From Flavobacteriaceae bacterium (GTDB taxonomy: Bacteria; Bacteroidota; Bacteroidia; Flavobacteriales; Flavobacteriaceae): a stretch of DNA of 64,000 nt. The stretch spans positions 1-64,000 of the forward strand of contig WUAI01000009.1 of the NCBI GenBank assembly GCA_009827225.1, in the 5' to 3' direction. Every line of letters starts with the position of its first letter. Positions within the stretch are counted from its first letter, which is position 1. The notes beneath the pieces are model-generated. The model did no database searches and was not told the DNA's origin. It saw only the letters and a program-made list of their open reading frames with translations. This document shows, one piece after another, positions 1 through 8,170 of this stretch. A program made the translations under genes and the position numbers.

Positions 1-79
1 GAAACCAGACTCTCTGACATTGAAAATTTCAAATTGAAAGTACCATAAGTTGATCGTTTATGTTTTCTTCGGAAAAGTG

Positions 80-87
80 TATTTTTG
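80..87 (+). promoter_or_regulatory. Bacteroidota -7 promoter element for the M24 peptidase gene
   Basis: TATTTTTG matches the Bacteroidota -7 consensus TAnnTTTG, 16 bases before the ATG at 104. No clear -33 TTG is present, so this is a weak to moderate prediction. Confidence 0.45.
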
Positions 88-103
88 AGAAAAATGCTTT
101 CCT

Positions 104-1420
104 ATGAGAATTATTTACGCACTATTTTTATTGGTTTCTTTTTCTTCTTTTGGCCAGGTACTCTCCGAGCGTGATCGTGCGACTCTGAAAGATGAGATCC
201 TTGCCGATAGATTCAATAATCTTCTTCCACAATTAATGGATCGAGCCGCTATAGATATGTGGCTGGTGATCTCCAGAGAATACAACGAAGATCCTGTGAT
301 GAAAACCATGCTTCCAGCGAAATGGCTGAATGCGAGACGCCGAACCATTTTGGTCTTTTACCGGGATAAAGCGGCCAATACTATCGAAAAACTAGCTGTA
401 GCCCGATACGATGTAGGGAAAAATATTACCTCGGCCTGGAATAAAGAGGAACAGCCAAATCAATGGCGTCGATTGGTGGAGATCATCAAAGAAAGAAACC
501 CTGAAAAAATAGGGATCAATATTTCGGAAGACTTCGGACTGGCAGATGGGCTGGTTACTACCGACTATGAAGAACTCAAAGAAGCACTGCCGGAGGAGTA
601 CGAGAATAAATTGGTTTCCGCGGAAAAGCTTGCAATAGGTTGGATCGAAACCCGCACAGCGAAGGAAATGGACCTTTATAACACACTCGTGGAGATCACT
701 CATGGAATTATTGACGAAGCATTTAGCAGCAAAGTGATAACTCCTGGCACGACTACTACCGACGATGTCGTTTGGTTCATGAGGCAAAAAGTGACGGATA
801 TGGGATTGGAGACCTGGTTTCACCCCACTATCGACATTCAAAGAACCGATGAGGCTTTAAAGAGTCATATTTATTCATTCAGTAAAGGGGAGAAGAACAA
901 GGTGATTATCCCTGGAGATTTATTGCATTGTGATTTCGGTATTACTTATATCGGCTTGAATACCGACTGCCAGCAACACGCCTACGTGCTGCATGAAGGA
1001 GAAACTCAAGTACCAGAATTTCTTCAGAACGCATTCAAGGATGGTAATCGGATACAGGATATTTTCACGGCCAATTTTAAAACCGGAAGCACCGGGAATG
1101 AGATATTATTGAAGTCCTTGTCAGAAGGAAAAGCCGAAGGCCTTAGACCTTCTATCTATACCCATCCACTAGGAACCTACGGACATAGTGCGGGACCTAC
1201 TATAGGTATGTGGGATTCACAAGGAGGTGTACCGGGAACGGGAGATTATCCGTTGTATCCCAATACGGTTTATGCCATTGAACTCAACACCACAGTGAGT
1301 ATTAAAGAATGGAGTAAAGACATACGAATTATGCTGGAAGAAGCCGGTTTCTATGGTGAAAACGGATTCAGGTATGTAAATGGCAGGCAAGAAGCGATCA
1401 AGCCCATTCAATGGCAATAA
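104..1420 (+). CDS. M24 family metallopeptidase (Xaa-Pro aminopeptidase-like), secreted
   Basis: This 438-residue protein starts with a signal peptide (about residues 1-18, ending SSFGQ), so it should act in the periplasm or outside the cell. The C-terminal half is a pita-bread M24 peptidase with the expected five metal ligands: Asp277 (HCDFG), Asp288 (NTDC), His354 (HPLG), Glu393 (IELNT) and a Glu near 412 (LEEAG). Family members use two metal ions to release an N-terminal residue preceding proline. The N-terminal half resembles a creatinase-type accessory domain. The gene is alone on the plus strand and its stop directly abuts the stop of the convergent DoxX gene. The exact substrate cannot be read from the sequence. 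Confidence 0.88.
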   Translation: MRIIYALFLLVSFSSFGQVLSERDRATLKDEILADRFNNLLPQLMDRAAIDMWLVISREYNEDPVMKTMLPAKWLNARRRTILVFYRDKAANTIEKLAVARYDVGKNITSAWNKEEQPNQWRRLVEIIKERNPEKIGINISEDFGLADGLVTTDYEELKEALPEEYENKLVSAEKLAIGWIETRTAKEMDLYNTLVEITHGIIDEAFSSKVITPGTTTTDDVVWFMRQKVTDMGLETWFHPTIDIQRTDEALKSHIYSFSKGEKNKVIIPGDLLHCDFGITYIGLNTDCQQHAYVLHEGETQVPEFLQNAFKDGNRIQDIFTANFKTGSTGNEILLKSLSEGKAEGLRPSIYTHPLGTYGHSAGPTIGMWDSQGGVPGTGDYPLYPNTVYAIELNTTVSIKEWSKDIRIMLEEAGFYGENGFRYVNGRQEAIKPIQWQ

Positions 1421-1843
1421 TTATTGCTGCATCCGCAAATATTTATCCACGGAGTGCTTTCCACTTCCATATATGGTGAAAAACAGGCATAACAACAATG
1501 CTGAGGAGGAAAGAATAAGATTTGTGGTGTTCATCTCTCCCGCGAAGTTGATATACACTGCTCCTATTAGGATCGGCAACTGAGCGATCGTCGCCCAACG
1601 GGTTAATAAACCAAAGGCAATCAGGATTCCCCCAACAAAATGGGCAGGTGCCACGTAATGAATGGCCATCATTTCACCCGACACACTTTGAAGCGGTTTG
1701 ATCAAATCCAATAAGGCCGCAGTGTTCCCCATAAAGTTGATTCCTTTGATGAATAGAAACACTCCGAGAGCAACTCTCAGTAAATCAAGCGGATAGTAGG
1801 AATGGGCATTGGCCCATTTGTTTAATGATTTAATTGTTCCCAT
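1421..1843 (-). CDS. DoxX family membrane protein
   Basis: This 140-residue protein has four predicted membrane segments with the DoxX pattern: a first helix around LLRVALGVFLFIKG, then helices containing GGILIAFGLLTRWA and ILIGAVYINF, and a final helix LLLCLFFTIYGSGKHS near the C terminus. DoxX proteins are small inner-membrane proteins linked in some bacteria to quinone or thiol redox homeostasis; the role here is unknown. It is convergent with the M24 peptidase gene with no spacer. Downstream on the same strand lies nothing co-oriented, so it is probably monocistronic. Confidence 0.85.
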   Translation of the reverse strand: MGTIKSLNKWANAHSYYPLDLLRVALGVFLFIKGINFMGNTAALLDLIKPLQSVSGEMMAIHYVAPAHFVGGILIAFGLLTRWATIAQLPILIGAVYINFAGEMNTTNLILSSSALLLCLFFTIYGSGKHSVDKYLRMQQ

Positions 1844-1952
1844 AATCTAAATTATTTGATATACTAACTGTAATATACTAATAATTAATGAGATAAGTAA
1901 AAATTCGTTTCGTTTGAATACTGATCATTCTTAAACAAAACGGTCTTTGTAT

Positions 1953-3221
1953 TCAGGTAGATCTTTTGGTATTTCTGAGAAAGAAAATGGACGCAACCAG
2001 TCCGCAAATCGAGAATACTGCCAATGTCAAAAACACATATTGATGTCCCAGTTCGCCGGGGTAATCGTCAAGTAGTACTCCTATCATTGGGCCGGCAAAA
2101 ATATCCGGCGTATACCCAATAAAAGAAATCACGCCCACCGCGGTTCCTGTAATTGCCAATGGAATTCTTCCTTCACGTAATACGGCAAAATACAAAACAC
2201 GGGCAGCGTAAATTCCTATGGCAGCGATCAAGATGGATGTAAAGAACAAGAAATGGGTTGATGGCCCAATGATACCCGAGGCAAAGAGCGCAGCTCCAAT
2301 GATCGAAAGTCCAAATCCACCTACCAGGTATACCGAGGGTCGGGATCTGTCTGCAAGGAATCCAATCACTAGCCCTACCACCGGCCGTATGTAAAGTAAA
2401 AATGTACCCGTCGCTGCTGCGTCCACTTCATTGTATTCCATAACCACGGCGGCATAGAGTGAAAAAACATCCGTGATTTTGTAACCTACATAAGCGCAAA
2501 GGATAATTATCATCAAAAGCCAAACGGAACGTAGTTTTAGAACTTCTTTAAAATTCTCTTTGGAAGGCTTTCTTTCAACCGAAACCGTATTCGCATTCGA
2601 TTTCAATTTCAGAAAGAACAATACAAAGACACCCACCAGGGCCACTATAACTGAAGAAACCATTATGACATATCGAAAGGCATCTTCACGTTGCTGTGGG
2701 TCTACTTCGGAAATTTCAGCATCGATAAAAAATGAAAAAATAAAAACTCCTAAAAGCCCAAACAAGGCACCTACCAAACCGCGCCCCCCGTCGAGAAATC
2801 CGAAGGCCTTTCCCTGGGATTCTGCTCCCCCCCAAAGCCTGGTGGCTTTGATCATAGCGGCCCAAAATAAAAATATCGTGGTAAATCCCCAGTACCCATA
2901 AAGGATCTTGAGTAAGGCGTATTCCGGGTAGGTGGCCAAAAAGAATCCGCCTAAAGCGGTTAACCAAAGAGCAATTGCCATTAGTTTTCTGGGTTGGATC
3001 TTATCGGCGATCACACCTCCGAAAAGATATGATGCCAAGGCCACGAATCCATAGATCGAAAAGCAATACCCCAGTTGAAGGTTCGTAAGCTCAAAAGCGG
3101 CCAAAAATGTAGGCCGAAAGACCCTGGCCAACACAAATGGTAAAATAAAAACGGATTCGCCCGCTACAATAAGTAACAGGATTATGTACCAGGGATTTCT
3201 GGTGGTGACACTTTTCATCAC
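1953..3221 (-). CDS. MFS transporter, 12 transmembrane segments
   Basis: This 422-residue integral membrane protein shows the major facilitator layout of two six-helix halves joined by a cytoplasmic loop (about residues 205-230, rich in Lys, Glu and Ser). The inter-helix 2-3 motif appears as GGVIADKIQPRKLM, and the second half has a matching GFLADRSRPS. The stretch around WGGAESQGKAFG is reminiscent of YihN-like carriers. The substrate cannot be named. Its start codon overlaps the stop of the upstream acyl-CoA carboxyltransferase by 4 bases (ATGA), implying translational coupling and perhaps a shared metabolic role. Confidence 0.85.
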   Translation of the reverse strand: MMKSVTTRNPWYIILLLIVAGESVFILPFVLARVFRPTFLAAFELTNLQLGYCFSIYGFVALASYLFGGVIADKIQPRKLMAIALWLTALGGFFLATYPEYALLKILYGYWGFTTIFLFWAAMIKATRLWGGAESQGKAFGFLDGGRGLVGALFGLLGVFIFSFFIDAEISEVDPQQREDAFRYVIMVSSVIVALVGVFVLFFLKLKSNANTVSVERKPSKENFKEVLKLRSVWLLMIIILCAYVGYKITDVFSLYAAVVMEYNEVDAAATGTFLLYIRPVVGLVIGFLADRSRPSVYLVGGFGLSIIGAALFASGIIGPSTHFLFFTSILIAAIGIYAARVLYFAVLREGRIPLAITGTAVGVISFIGYTPDIFAGPMIGVLLDDYPGELGHQYVFLTLAVFSICGLVASIFFLRNTKRST

Positions 3222-4846
3222 ACTTGAATCACTCCCAAATTAAAGGGTTTTTCTATAGGCGCATGATCGGCTGCTTCGATACCCATGGAAATCCACTTTC
3301 GGGTGTCTAAAGGATCGATAATGGCATCTGTCCAGAGCCTCGCGGCTGCGTAATAAGGAGAGATCTGGGCGTCATACCTCGCCTTGATCTTATCATAGAG
3401 TTCTTTTTCTACTTCAGGGGTGATCTCCTTGCCAGCCTTCTTAAGCGAGGCCGTTTCAATTTGCAGTAAAACTTTTGCAGCACTGTTTCCGCTCATAACG
3501 GCCAGTTCTGCACTGGGCCAGGCCACTATAAGTCTTGGGTCGTATGCTTTACCACACATGGCATAGTTACCGGCACCGTAAGAATTGCCAATAACCACCG
3601 TAAACTTAGGAACCACACTATTGCTTACGGCATTTACCATTTTGGCCCCATCCTTAATGATTCCACCATGTTCGCTTTTACTTCCTACCATAAATCCGGT
3701 CACGTCCTGCAGAAACACCAATGGGATTTTCTTTTGGTTGCAATTAGCGATAAACCGTGTGGCTTTGTCGGCACTGTCACTATATATAACGCCTCCGAAT
3801 TGCATTTCACCCTTTTTTGTCTTTACCAGTTTTCTTTGATTGGCAACAATACCTACCGCCCAACCGTCGATCCTTGCATAGCCGGTTAGAATACTCTGTC
3901 CATATCCTTTTTTATACTCCTCGAAATCGCTGTCGTCCACCAACCTCTGGATAATTTCCCTCATGTCGTATTGATCAGCGCGCGATTTTGGTAAAATGCC
4001 GTAAATATCTTCCGGATTCTCTTTTGGCTTTATTGGCTTTTCCCGGTTAAAACCTGCTTTGTCATAGTCACCGATTTTTGACACAATGTTCTTTATGGTA
4101 TCGAGGGCATCTTTATCGTCTTTCGCTTTGTAATCGGTAACACCGCTAATTTCGCAATGGGTTGTAGCCCCTCCCAGGGTTTCATTGTCTATGGATTCTC
4201 CAATGGCTGCTTTAACCAGGTAACTTCCAGCCAGAAATATACTGCCTGTCTTGTCTACAATGAGTGCCTCATCACTCATGATGGGCAGGTAAGCCCCACC
4301 AGCCACACAACTTCCCATAACGGCTGCGATCTGAGTGATACCCATGCTACTCATCACAGCATTATTTCTGAATATTCTACCAAAATGCTCCTTATCCGGA
4401 AAGATCTCATCCTGCATAGGCAGGTACACACCTGCACTGTCCACCAGGTAGACGATAGGAAGTTTATTCTCTATGGCGATCTCCTGGGCTCGTAAATTCT
4501 TTTTCGCAGTTATCGGAAACCAGGCACCTGCTTTTACTGTGGCATCATTGGCTACTACCACACATTGCTTTCCCCGGATATACCCTATGCCAACGACCAC
4601 CCCTGCGGAAGGGCAACCACCGTGTTCTTCGTACATGCCATCTCCTGCAAATGCCCCAATTTCTAAAGCAGGTGCATCGTCATCCAGAAGATAATTGATT
4701 CGTTCGCGTGCCGTGAGTTTTCCTTTCGCATGATGCTTTTCAATTCTTTTTTGCCCTCCTCCCGTCTTCACTTTGGCCATTTTTTTTCGTAAGTCGGCCA
4801 CCTTCAATTTATTGTGATCTTCGTTTTTGTTGAAGTTGATATCCAT
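3218..4846 (-). CDS. Acyl-CoA carboxylase, carboxyltransferase (beta) subunit
   Basis: About 542 residues with both crotonase-like halves of the biotin-dependent carboxyltransferase fold. The N-terminal half has the oxyanion-hole region GSCVAGGAYLPIMSDE. The C-terminal half has the acyl-CoA-binding loops GVIYSDSADKATRFI, DVTGFMVG and GNSYGAGNYAMCG. Such subunits transfer carboxyl from biotin to propionyl-, methylcrotonyl- or similar acyl-CoA. No biotin carboxylase or biotin carrier subunit lies nearby, so the acyl specificity is open. The open frame extends to a TTG at 4867, but the first ATG at 4846 (MDINFNK) is the better start. The overlap with the MFS gene suggests a two-gene operon. Confidence 0.9.
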   Translation of the reverse strand: MDINFNKNEDHNKLKVADLRKKMAKVKTGGGQKRIEKHHAKGKLTARERINYLLDDDAPALEIGAFAGDGMYEEHGGCPSAGVVVGIGYIRGKQCVVVANDATVKAGAWFPITAKKNLRAQEIAIENKLPIVYLVDSAGVYLPMQDEIFPDKEHFGRIFRNNAVMSSMGITQIAAVMGSCVAGGAYLPIMSDEALIVDKTGSIFLAGSYLVKAAIGESIDNETLGGATTHCEISGVTDYKAKDDKDALDTIKNIVSKIGDYDKAGFNREKPIKPKENPEDIYGILPKSRADQYDMREIIQRLVDDSDFEEYKKGYGQSILTGYARIDGWAVGIVANQRKLVKTKKGEMQFGGVIYSDSADKATRFIANCNQKKIPLVFLQDVTGFMVGSKSEHGGIIKDGAKMVNAVSNSVVPKFTVVIGNSYGAGNYAMCGKAYDPRLIVAWPSAELAVMSGNSAAKVLLQIETASLKKAGKEITPEVEKELYDKIKARYDAQISPYYAAARLWTDAIIDPLDTRKWISMGIEAADHAPIEKPFNLGVIQV

Positions 4847-4966
4847 TCGATTTATAGCTTTTACCAAAAATACAAAAGTGTGCTGTTCTGAATAGTGAAT
4901 TGTATGATTAATTAACGATATTTGTGTTCGGTCTTTTGATCGATAGAAGATCCAAAATGAATAACT

Positions 4967-5146
4967 ATGATGAATAAGAATACGGTTCTTGCCTGGGCCA
5001 CTTTTATTATGATTGTTTGCGGTGTTGGCCTTATCGCTTTAGGTGCCTTCAAATATGACGACGTGGCCGGTTGGGGTTTCGCCTCGGTGGGTATTGGCTT
5101 TTTTGCAATTGCCTGGGTGTTTAACGCCTTAAAAGGTAGAGTTTAA
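4967..5146 (+). CDS. Small membrane protein of 59 residues (CAL67264-type)
   Basis: A short open frame begins at ATG 4967 (second ATG at 4970) and ends at TAA 5144-5146. It encodes two hydrophobic helices: one around WATFIMIVCGVGLIALGAF and one around GWGFASVGIGFFAIAWVF, separated by a short acidic turn (KYDDVAG), with a basic tail LKGRV. It resembles a short conserved flavobacterial membrane protein that I recall as the CAL67264 family; that name is from memory. It sits 21 bases upstream of ettA on the same strand, so the two are likely co-transcribed. Function unknown. Confidence 0.75.
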   Translation: MMNKNTVLAWATFIMIVCGVGLIALGAFKYDDVAGWGFASVGIGFFAIAWVFNALKGRV

Positions 5147-5167
5147 TTCAATTTATAATTTCTGTTT

Positions 5168-6859
5168 ATGTCCGACGATAAGAAAGTAATTTTCTCAATG
5201 TCCGGAGTTTCCAAAACGTACCAAAGTGCGCAAACTCCTGTACTCAAAAATATTTACCTAAGCTTTTTCTACGGCGCCAAAATTGGAATTCTGGGTCTCA
5301 ACGGAAGCGGTAAATCCACCCTCCTTAAAATCATCGCGGGTGTTGAAAAAAATTACCAGGGTGATGTGGTTTTTGCACCTGGTTATACCGTAGGATATTT
5401 AGAGCAAGAACCGCAGTTGGACGATTCTAAAACAGTACTGGATATTGTAAAAGAAGGCGTGCAGGATGTTGTGGACGTGCTCGATGAGTATAATAAGATC
5501 AATGATATGTTTGGGCTTCCTGAAGTCTATGAAAATGCAGATAAAATGCAGGAACTCATGGATAAGCAGGCGAAGCTTCAGGATCAGATCGATGCTACCA
5601 ACGCCTGGGAATTGGACACCAAACTTGAAATAGCGATGGATGCGCTGAGGACTCCTGAAGGGGATACTCCAATTAACGTCTTGTCCGGAGGTGAACGCCG
5701 CAGAGTAGCCTTGTGCCGACTCCTTCTGCAGGAACCAGATGTGCTATTACTCGATGAGCCAACCAACCACCTGGATGCTGAAAGCGTGCATTGGCTGGAA
5801 CATCACCTGGCTCAATACAAGGGAACCGTGATCGCTGTAACTCACGACCGATATTTTCTTGACAATGTGGCCGGATGGATCCTTGAACTCGACAGGGGAG
5901 AAGGTATCCCATGGAAAGGGAATTATTCGTCCTGGCTGGAACAGAAATCCAAGCGACTGGCGCAGGAACAGAAACAAGCTAGTAAACGTCAAAAGACGTT
6001 GGAACGAGAGCTTGAGTGGGTTCGTATGGCGCCAAAAGGCCGACAATCGAAGCAGAAGGCTCGTTTGAACAATTATGAGAAATTGATGAGCCAGGATCAA
6101 AAACAACTGGATGAAAAACTCGAAATATATATCCCGAACGGGCCTCGTTTGGGGACGAATGTAATCGAGGCTAACGGTGTGGCCAAAGCGTTCGGTGATA
6201 AATTATTGTATGAAGATCTGAATTTCACCTTACCGCAGGCCGGTATAGTAGGAATTATTGGGCCGAATGGTGCAGGAAAAACAACCATCTTTAAAATGAT
6301 CATGGATGAGATCGATCCCGATAAAGGCACCTTTGATGTTGGAGAAACCGCTAAAATTGCCTATGTGGATCAGGCACATTCCAATATTGATCCGGAAAAG
6401 ACGATCTGGGAAAACTTCAGCGATGGCCAGGAGTTGGTCATGATGGGAGGGAAGCAGGTGAATTCACGTGCTTACTTAAGCCGATTTAATTTTAGTGGGA
6501 GTGAGCAGAACAAAAAAGTGTCCATGCTCTCCGGTGGGGAAAGGAACCGCTTGCATTTGGCAATGACTCTTAAAGAAGAGGGGAATGTACTTTTACTGGA
6601 TGAGCCAACCAACGACCTGGATGTGAATACATTAAGAGCCTTGGAAGAAGGTTTGGAAAACTTTGCGGGTTGTGCCGTGGTTATTAGTCACGACCGTTGG
6701 TTCCTGGATCGAATCTGTACGCATATATTAGCTTTTGAAGGCGATAGTCAGGTGTACTTCTTCGAAGGTAGTTTTAGCGATTATGAAGAAAACAAAAAGA
6801 AACGATTAGGAGGTGATTTGCTTCCGAAGCGTATCAAATACAAAAAACTGATTCGCTAA
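5168..6859 (+). CDS. ettA: Energy-dependent translational throttle protein EttA (ABC-F)
   Basis: A 563-residue cytoplasmic ABC-F ATPase with two nucleotide-binding domains and no membrane segments. Domain 1 has Walker A GLNGSGKST (residues 43-51), signature LSGGERRRVALCR and Walker B LLLDEPTNHLD. A linker rich in Lys, Gln and Glu follows (about 250-320). Domain 2 has Walker A GPNGAGKTT, signature LSGGERNRLHLA and LLLDEPTNDLD. EttA-type proteins bind the ribosomal E site and gate the first elongation step in response to ADP/ATP ratio. The stop codon overlaps the start of the HAD gene (TAATG), so the genes are probably an operon. Confidence 0.93.
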   Translation: MSDDKKVIFSMSGVSKTYQSAQTPVLKNIYLSFFYGAKIGILGLNGSGKSTLLKIIAGVEKNYQGDVVFAPGYTVGYLEQEPQLDDSKTVLDIVKEGVQDVVDVLDEYNKINDMFGLPEVYENADKMQELMDKQAKLQDQIDATNAWELDTKLEIAMDALRTPEGDTPINVLSGGERRRVALCRLLLQEPDVLLLDEPTNHLDAESVHWLEHHLAQYKGTVIAVTHDRYFLDNVAGWILELDRGEGIPWKGNYSSWLEQKSKRLAQEQKQASKRQKTLERELEWVRMAPKGRQSKQKARLNNYEKLMSQDQKQLDEKLEIYIPNGPRLGTNVIEANGVAKAFGDKLLYEDLNFTLPQAGIVGIIGPNGAGKTTIFKMIMDEIDPDKGTFDVGETAKIAYVDQAHSNIDPEKTIWENFSDGQELVMMGGKQVNSRAYLSRFNFSGSEQNKKVSMLSGGERNRLHLAMTLKEEGNVLLLDEPTNDLDVNTLRALEEGLENFAGCAVVISHDRWFLDRICTHILAFEGDSQVYFFEGSFSDYEENKKKRLGGDLLPKRIKYKKLIR

Positions 6860-7551
6860 TGGCATTATCAAAGATCAAGGCTATTGCGTTCGACGCAGAC
6901 GATACCCTCTGGGAAAATGAAACCTTGTTTCGAAATGCGGAACATGAGTTTTGTGAATTGATGAAAAACTATCTTCCCCCGGAGGAGTGCAATCGATTAC
7001 TGTTCGAGGTGGAAATGAAGAACCTTCCCCTTTATGGCTATGGCATCAAACCATTTACCTTGTCCTTAATCGAGGCTGCCATTACTTTTTCAGACGGGAA
7101 AATTCCAATGGAGGCGGTTCAAATTCTGATAGAACGAGGCAAGAAAATGTTGCAGGAGCCCGTAAAACTTTTAGATGGGATAGAAGATACCCTGGCCTCT
7201 TTATCGGATAGGTACAGATTGATTATGGCCACAAAAGGAGATTTGCTGGATCAGGAAAGAAAGCTGATTAAATCGGGGCTTGAACCGTATTTTCATCATA
7301 TTGAAATCGTCTCGGATAAAACCGAAGTCCAATACAAGAAATTGGTGAATCATTTAGATATCGGGGTAGAGCAGTTCTTAATGGTTGGGAATTCGGTAAA
7401 GAGTGATATTCTTCCTGTATTAGCCATTGGTTCTCATGCCTTTCATATTCCTTTTCACACGACCTGGGCTCATGAGGTGGTGAACGAGCCAGTTAATCAC
7501 CCTAACTTCAGACTATTGGAATCGTCCACGGAAATGCTCGAACTATTATAG
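6859..7551 (+). CDS. HAD family hydrolase
   Basis: This 230-residue protein carries HAD motif I near the N terminus (FDADDTLWEN; nucleophile Asp in DADDT), motif II Thr in IMATKGD, a Lys in SDKTEVQYKKL and an acidic motif IV region MVGNSVKSDILP. An alpha-helical cap lies between motifs I and II. HAD enzymes of this subgroup hydrolyse phosphate esters; the substrate is unknown. The start overlaps the ettA stop codon by one base, and the 3' end overlaps the convergent acetyltransferase gene by 6 bases. Confidence 0.85.
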   Translation: MALSKIKAIAFDADDTLWENETLFRNAEHEFCELMKNYLPPEECNRLLFEVEMKNLPLYGYGIKPFTLSLIEAAITFSDGKIPMEAVQILIERGKKMLQEPVKLLDGIEDTLASLSDRYRLIMATKGDLLDQERKLIKSGLEPYFHHIEIVSDKTEVQYKKLVNHLDIGVEQFLMVGNSVKSDILPVLAIGSHAFHIPFHTTWAHEVVNEPVNHPNFRLLESSTEMLELL

Positions 7552-8163
7552 GATCTTTTCGAGAGCTGCAACGTAAGCACCTACATGGGAGCCATCTACC
7601 AAACCATGATGGGTATGAACCGACATCGGCATAAAATATTCTTCGCCTCTTTGAGTCATTTTGCCGAACGAAATTTTCGGACAGCTGTCCTGAAATTTGA
7701 AGGATCTCGCATGAGATAGGGAAGTGAACTTTAGCCAGGGCAACGATGAATAGTGTATTACATTCTCTCCGGAGACCGCAGGATCCAGTCCTTTTTCGGC
7801 CTTTACCCTTGCAATCTCTTTTGTTGCCGTTGATTGAAAAATCTCAAAATCGGGATCATAATTTATATAAGAGAATCCGAAACTTCCGTCCTCCCTTGGA
7901 ATAGTGGGTGACGCATGAACAGTATCATATTCGAATATTTCCTCGTTCACCACCCTTAAACGAAAGGCGGGAACAGAATTGGCGGCTCGCAATGACTTAT
8001 GAAGATAGTTCAGAAAGAACGAGACACCTTCTTCTTTTGATTCTCTATACGAACGGGTACAATTCATTTCCACCGTAATTCCATGAAAAGGTTCATCGAA
8101 TTGCGAGAAGAATTCGAAATGCTCTTTTCGATGCCAGGTATTCAGATCTATCTTTTTCCTCAA
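7546..8163 (-). CDS. Chloramphenicol acetyltransferase-like acyltransferase (CatA fold)
   Basis: This 205-residue protein has the CAT fold signature HHGLVDG (residues 185-191), matching HHxxxDG; the His is the general base that deprotonates the acceptor hydroxyl. The N terminus (DLNTWHRKEHFEFF) is typical of class A CATs. Single-copy CAT-like genes are common in Bacteroidota chromosomes and the acceptor is often unknown, so this does not show chloramphenicol resistance. It lies 7 bases from the stop of the T9SS-exported BNR protein on the same strand, possibly in the same transcript. Confidence 0.82.
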   Translation of the reverse strand: MRKKIDLNTWHRKEHFEFFSQFDEPFHGITVEMNCTRSYRESKEEGVSFFLNYLHKSLRAANSVPAFRLRVVNEEIFEYDTVHASPTIPREDGSFGFSYINYDPDFEIFQSTATKEIARVKAEKGLDPAVSGENVIHYSSLPWLKFTSLSHARSFKFQDSCPKISFGKMTQRGEEYFMPMSVHTHHGLVDGSHVGAYVAALEKIL

Positions 8164-8170
8164 GATACAG

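Noticed and set aside
7546..8163. Chloramphenicol resistance gene
   Set aside because: Motif fits the CAT fold, but the acceptor cannot be read from sequence; there is no mobile context, so a resistance claim is not supported.
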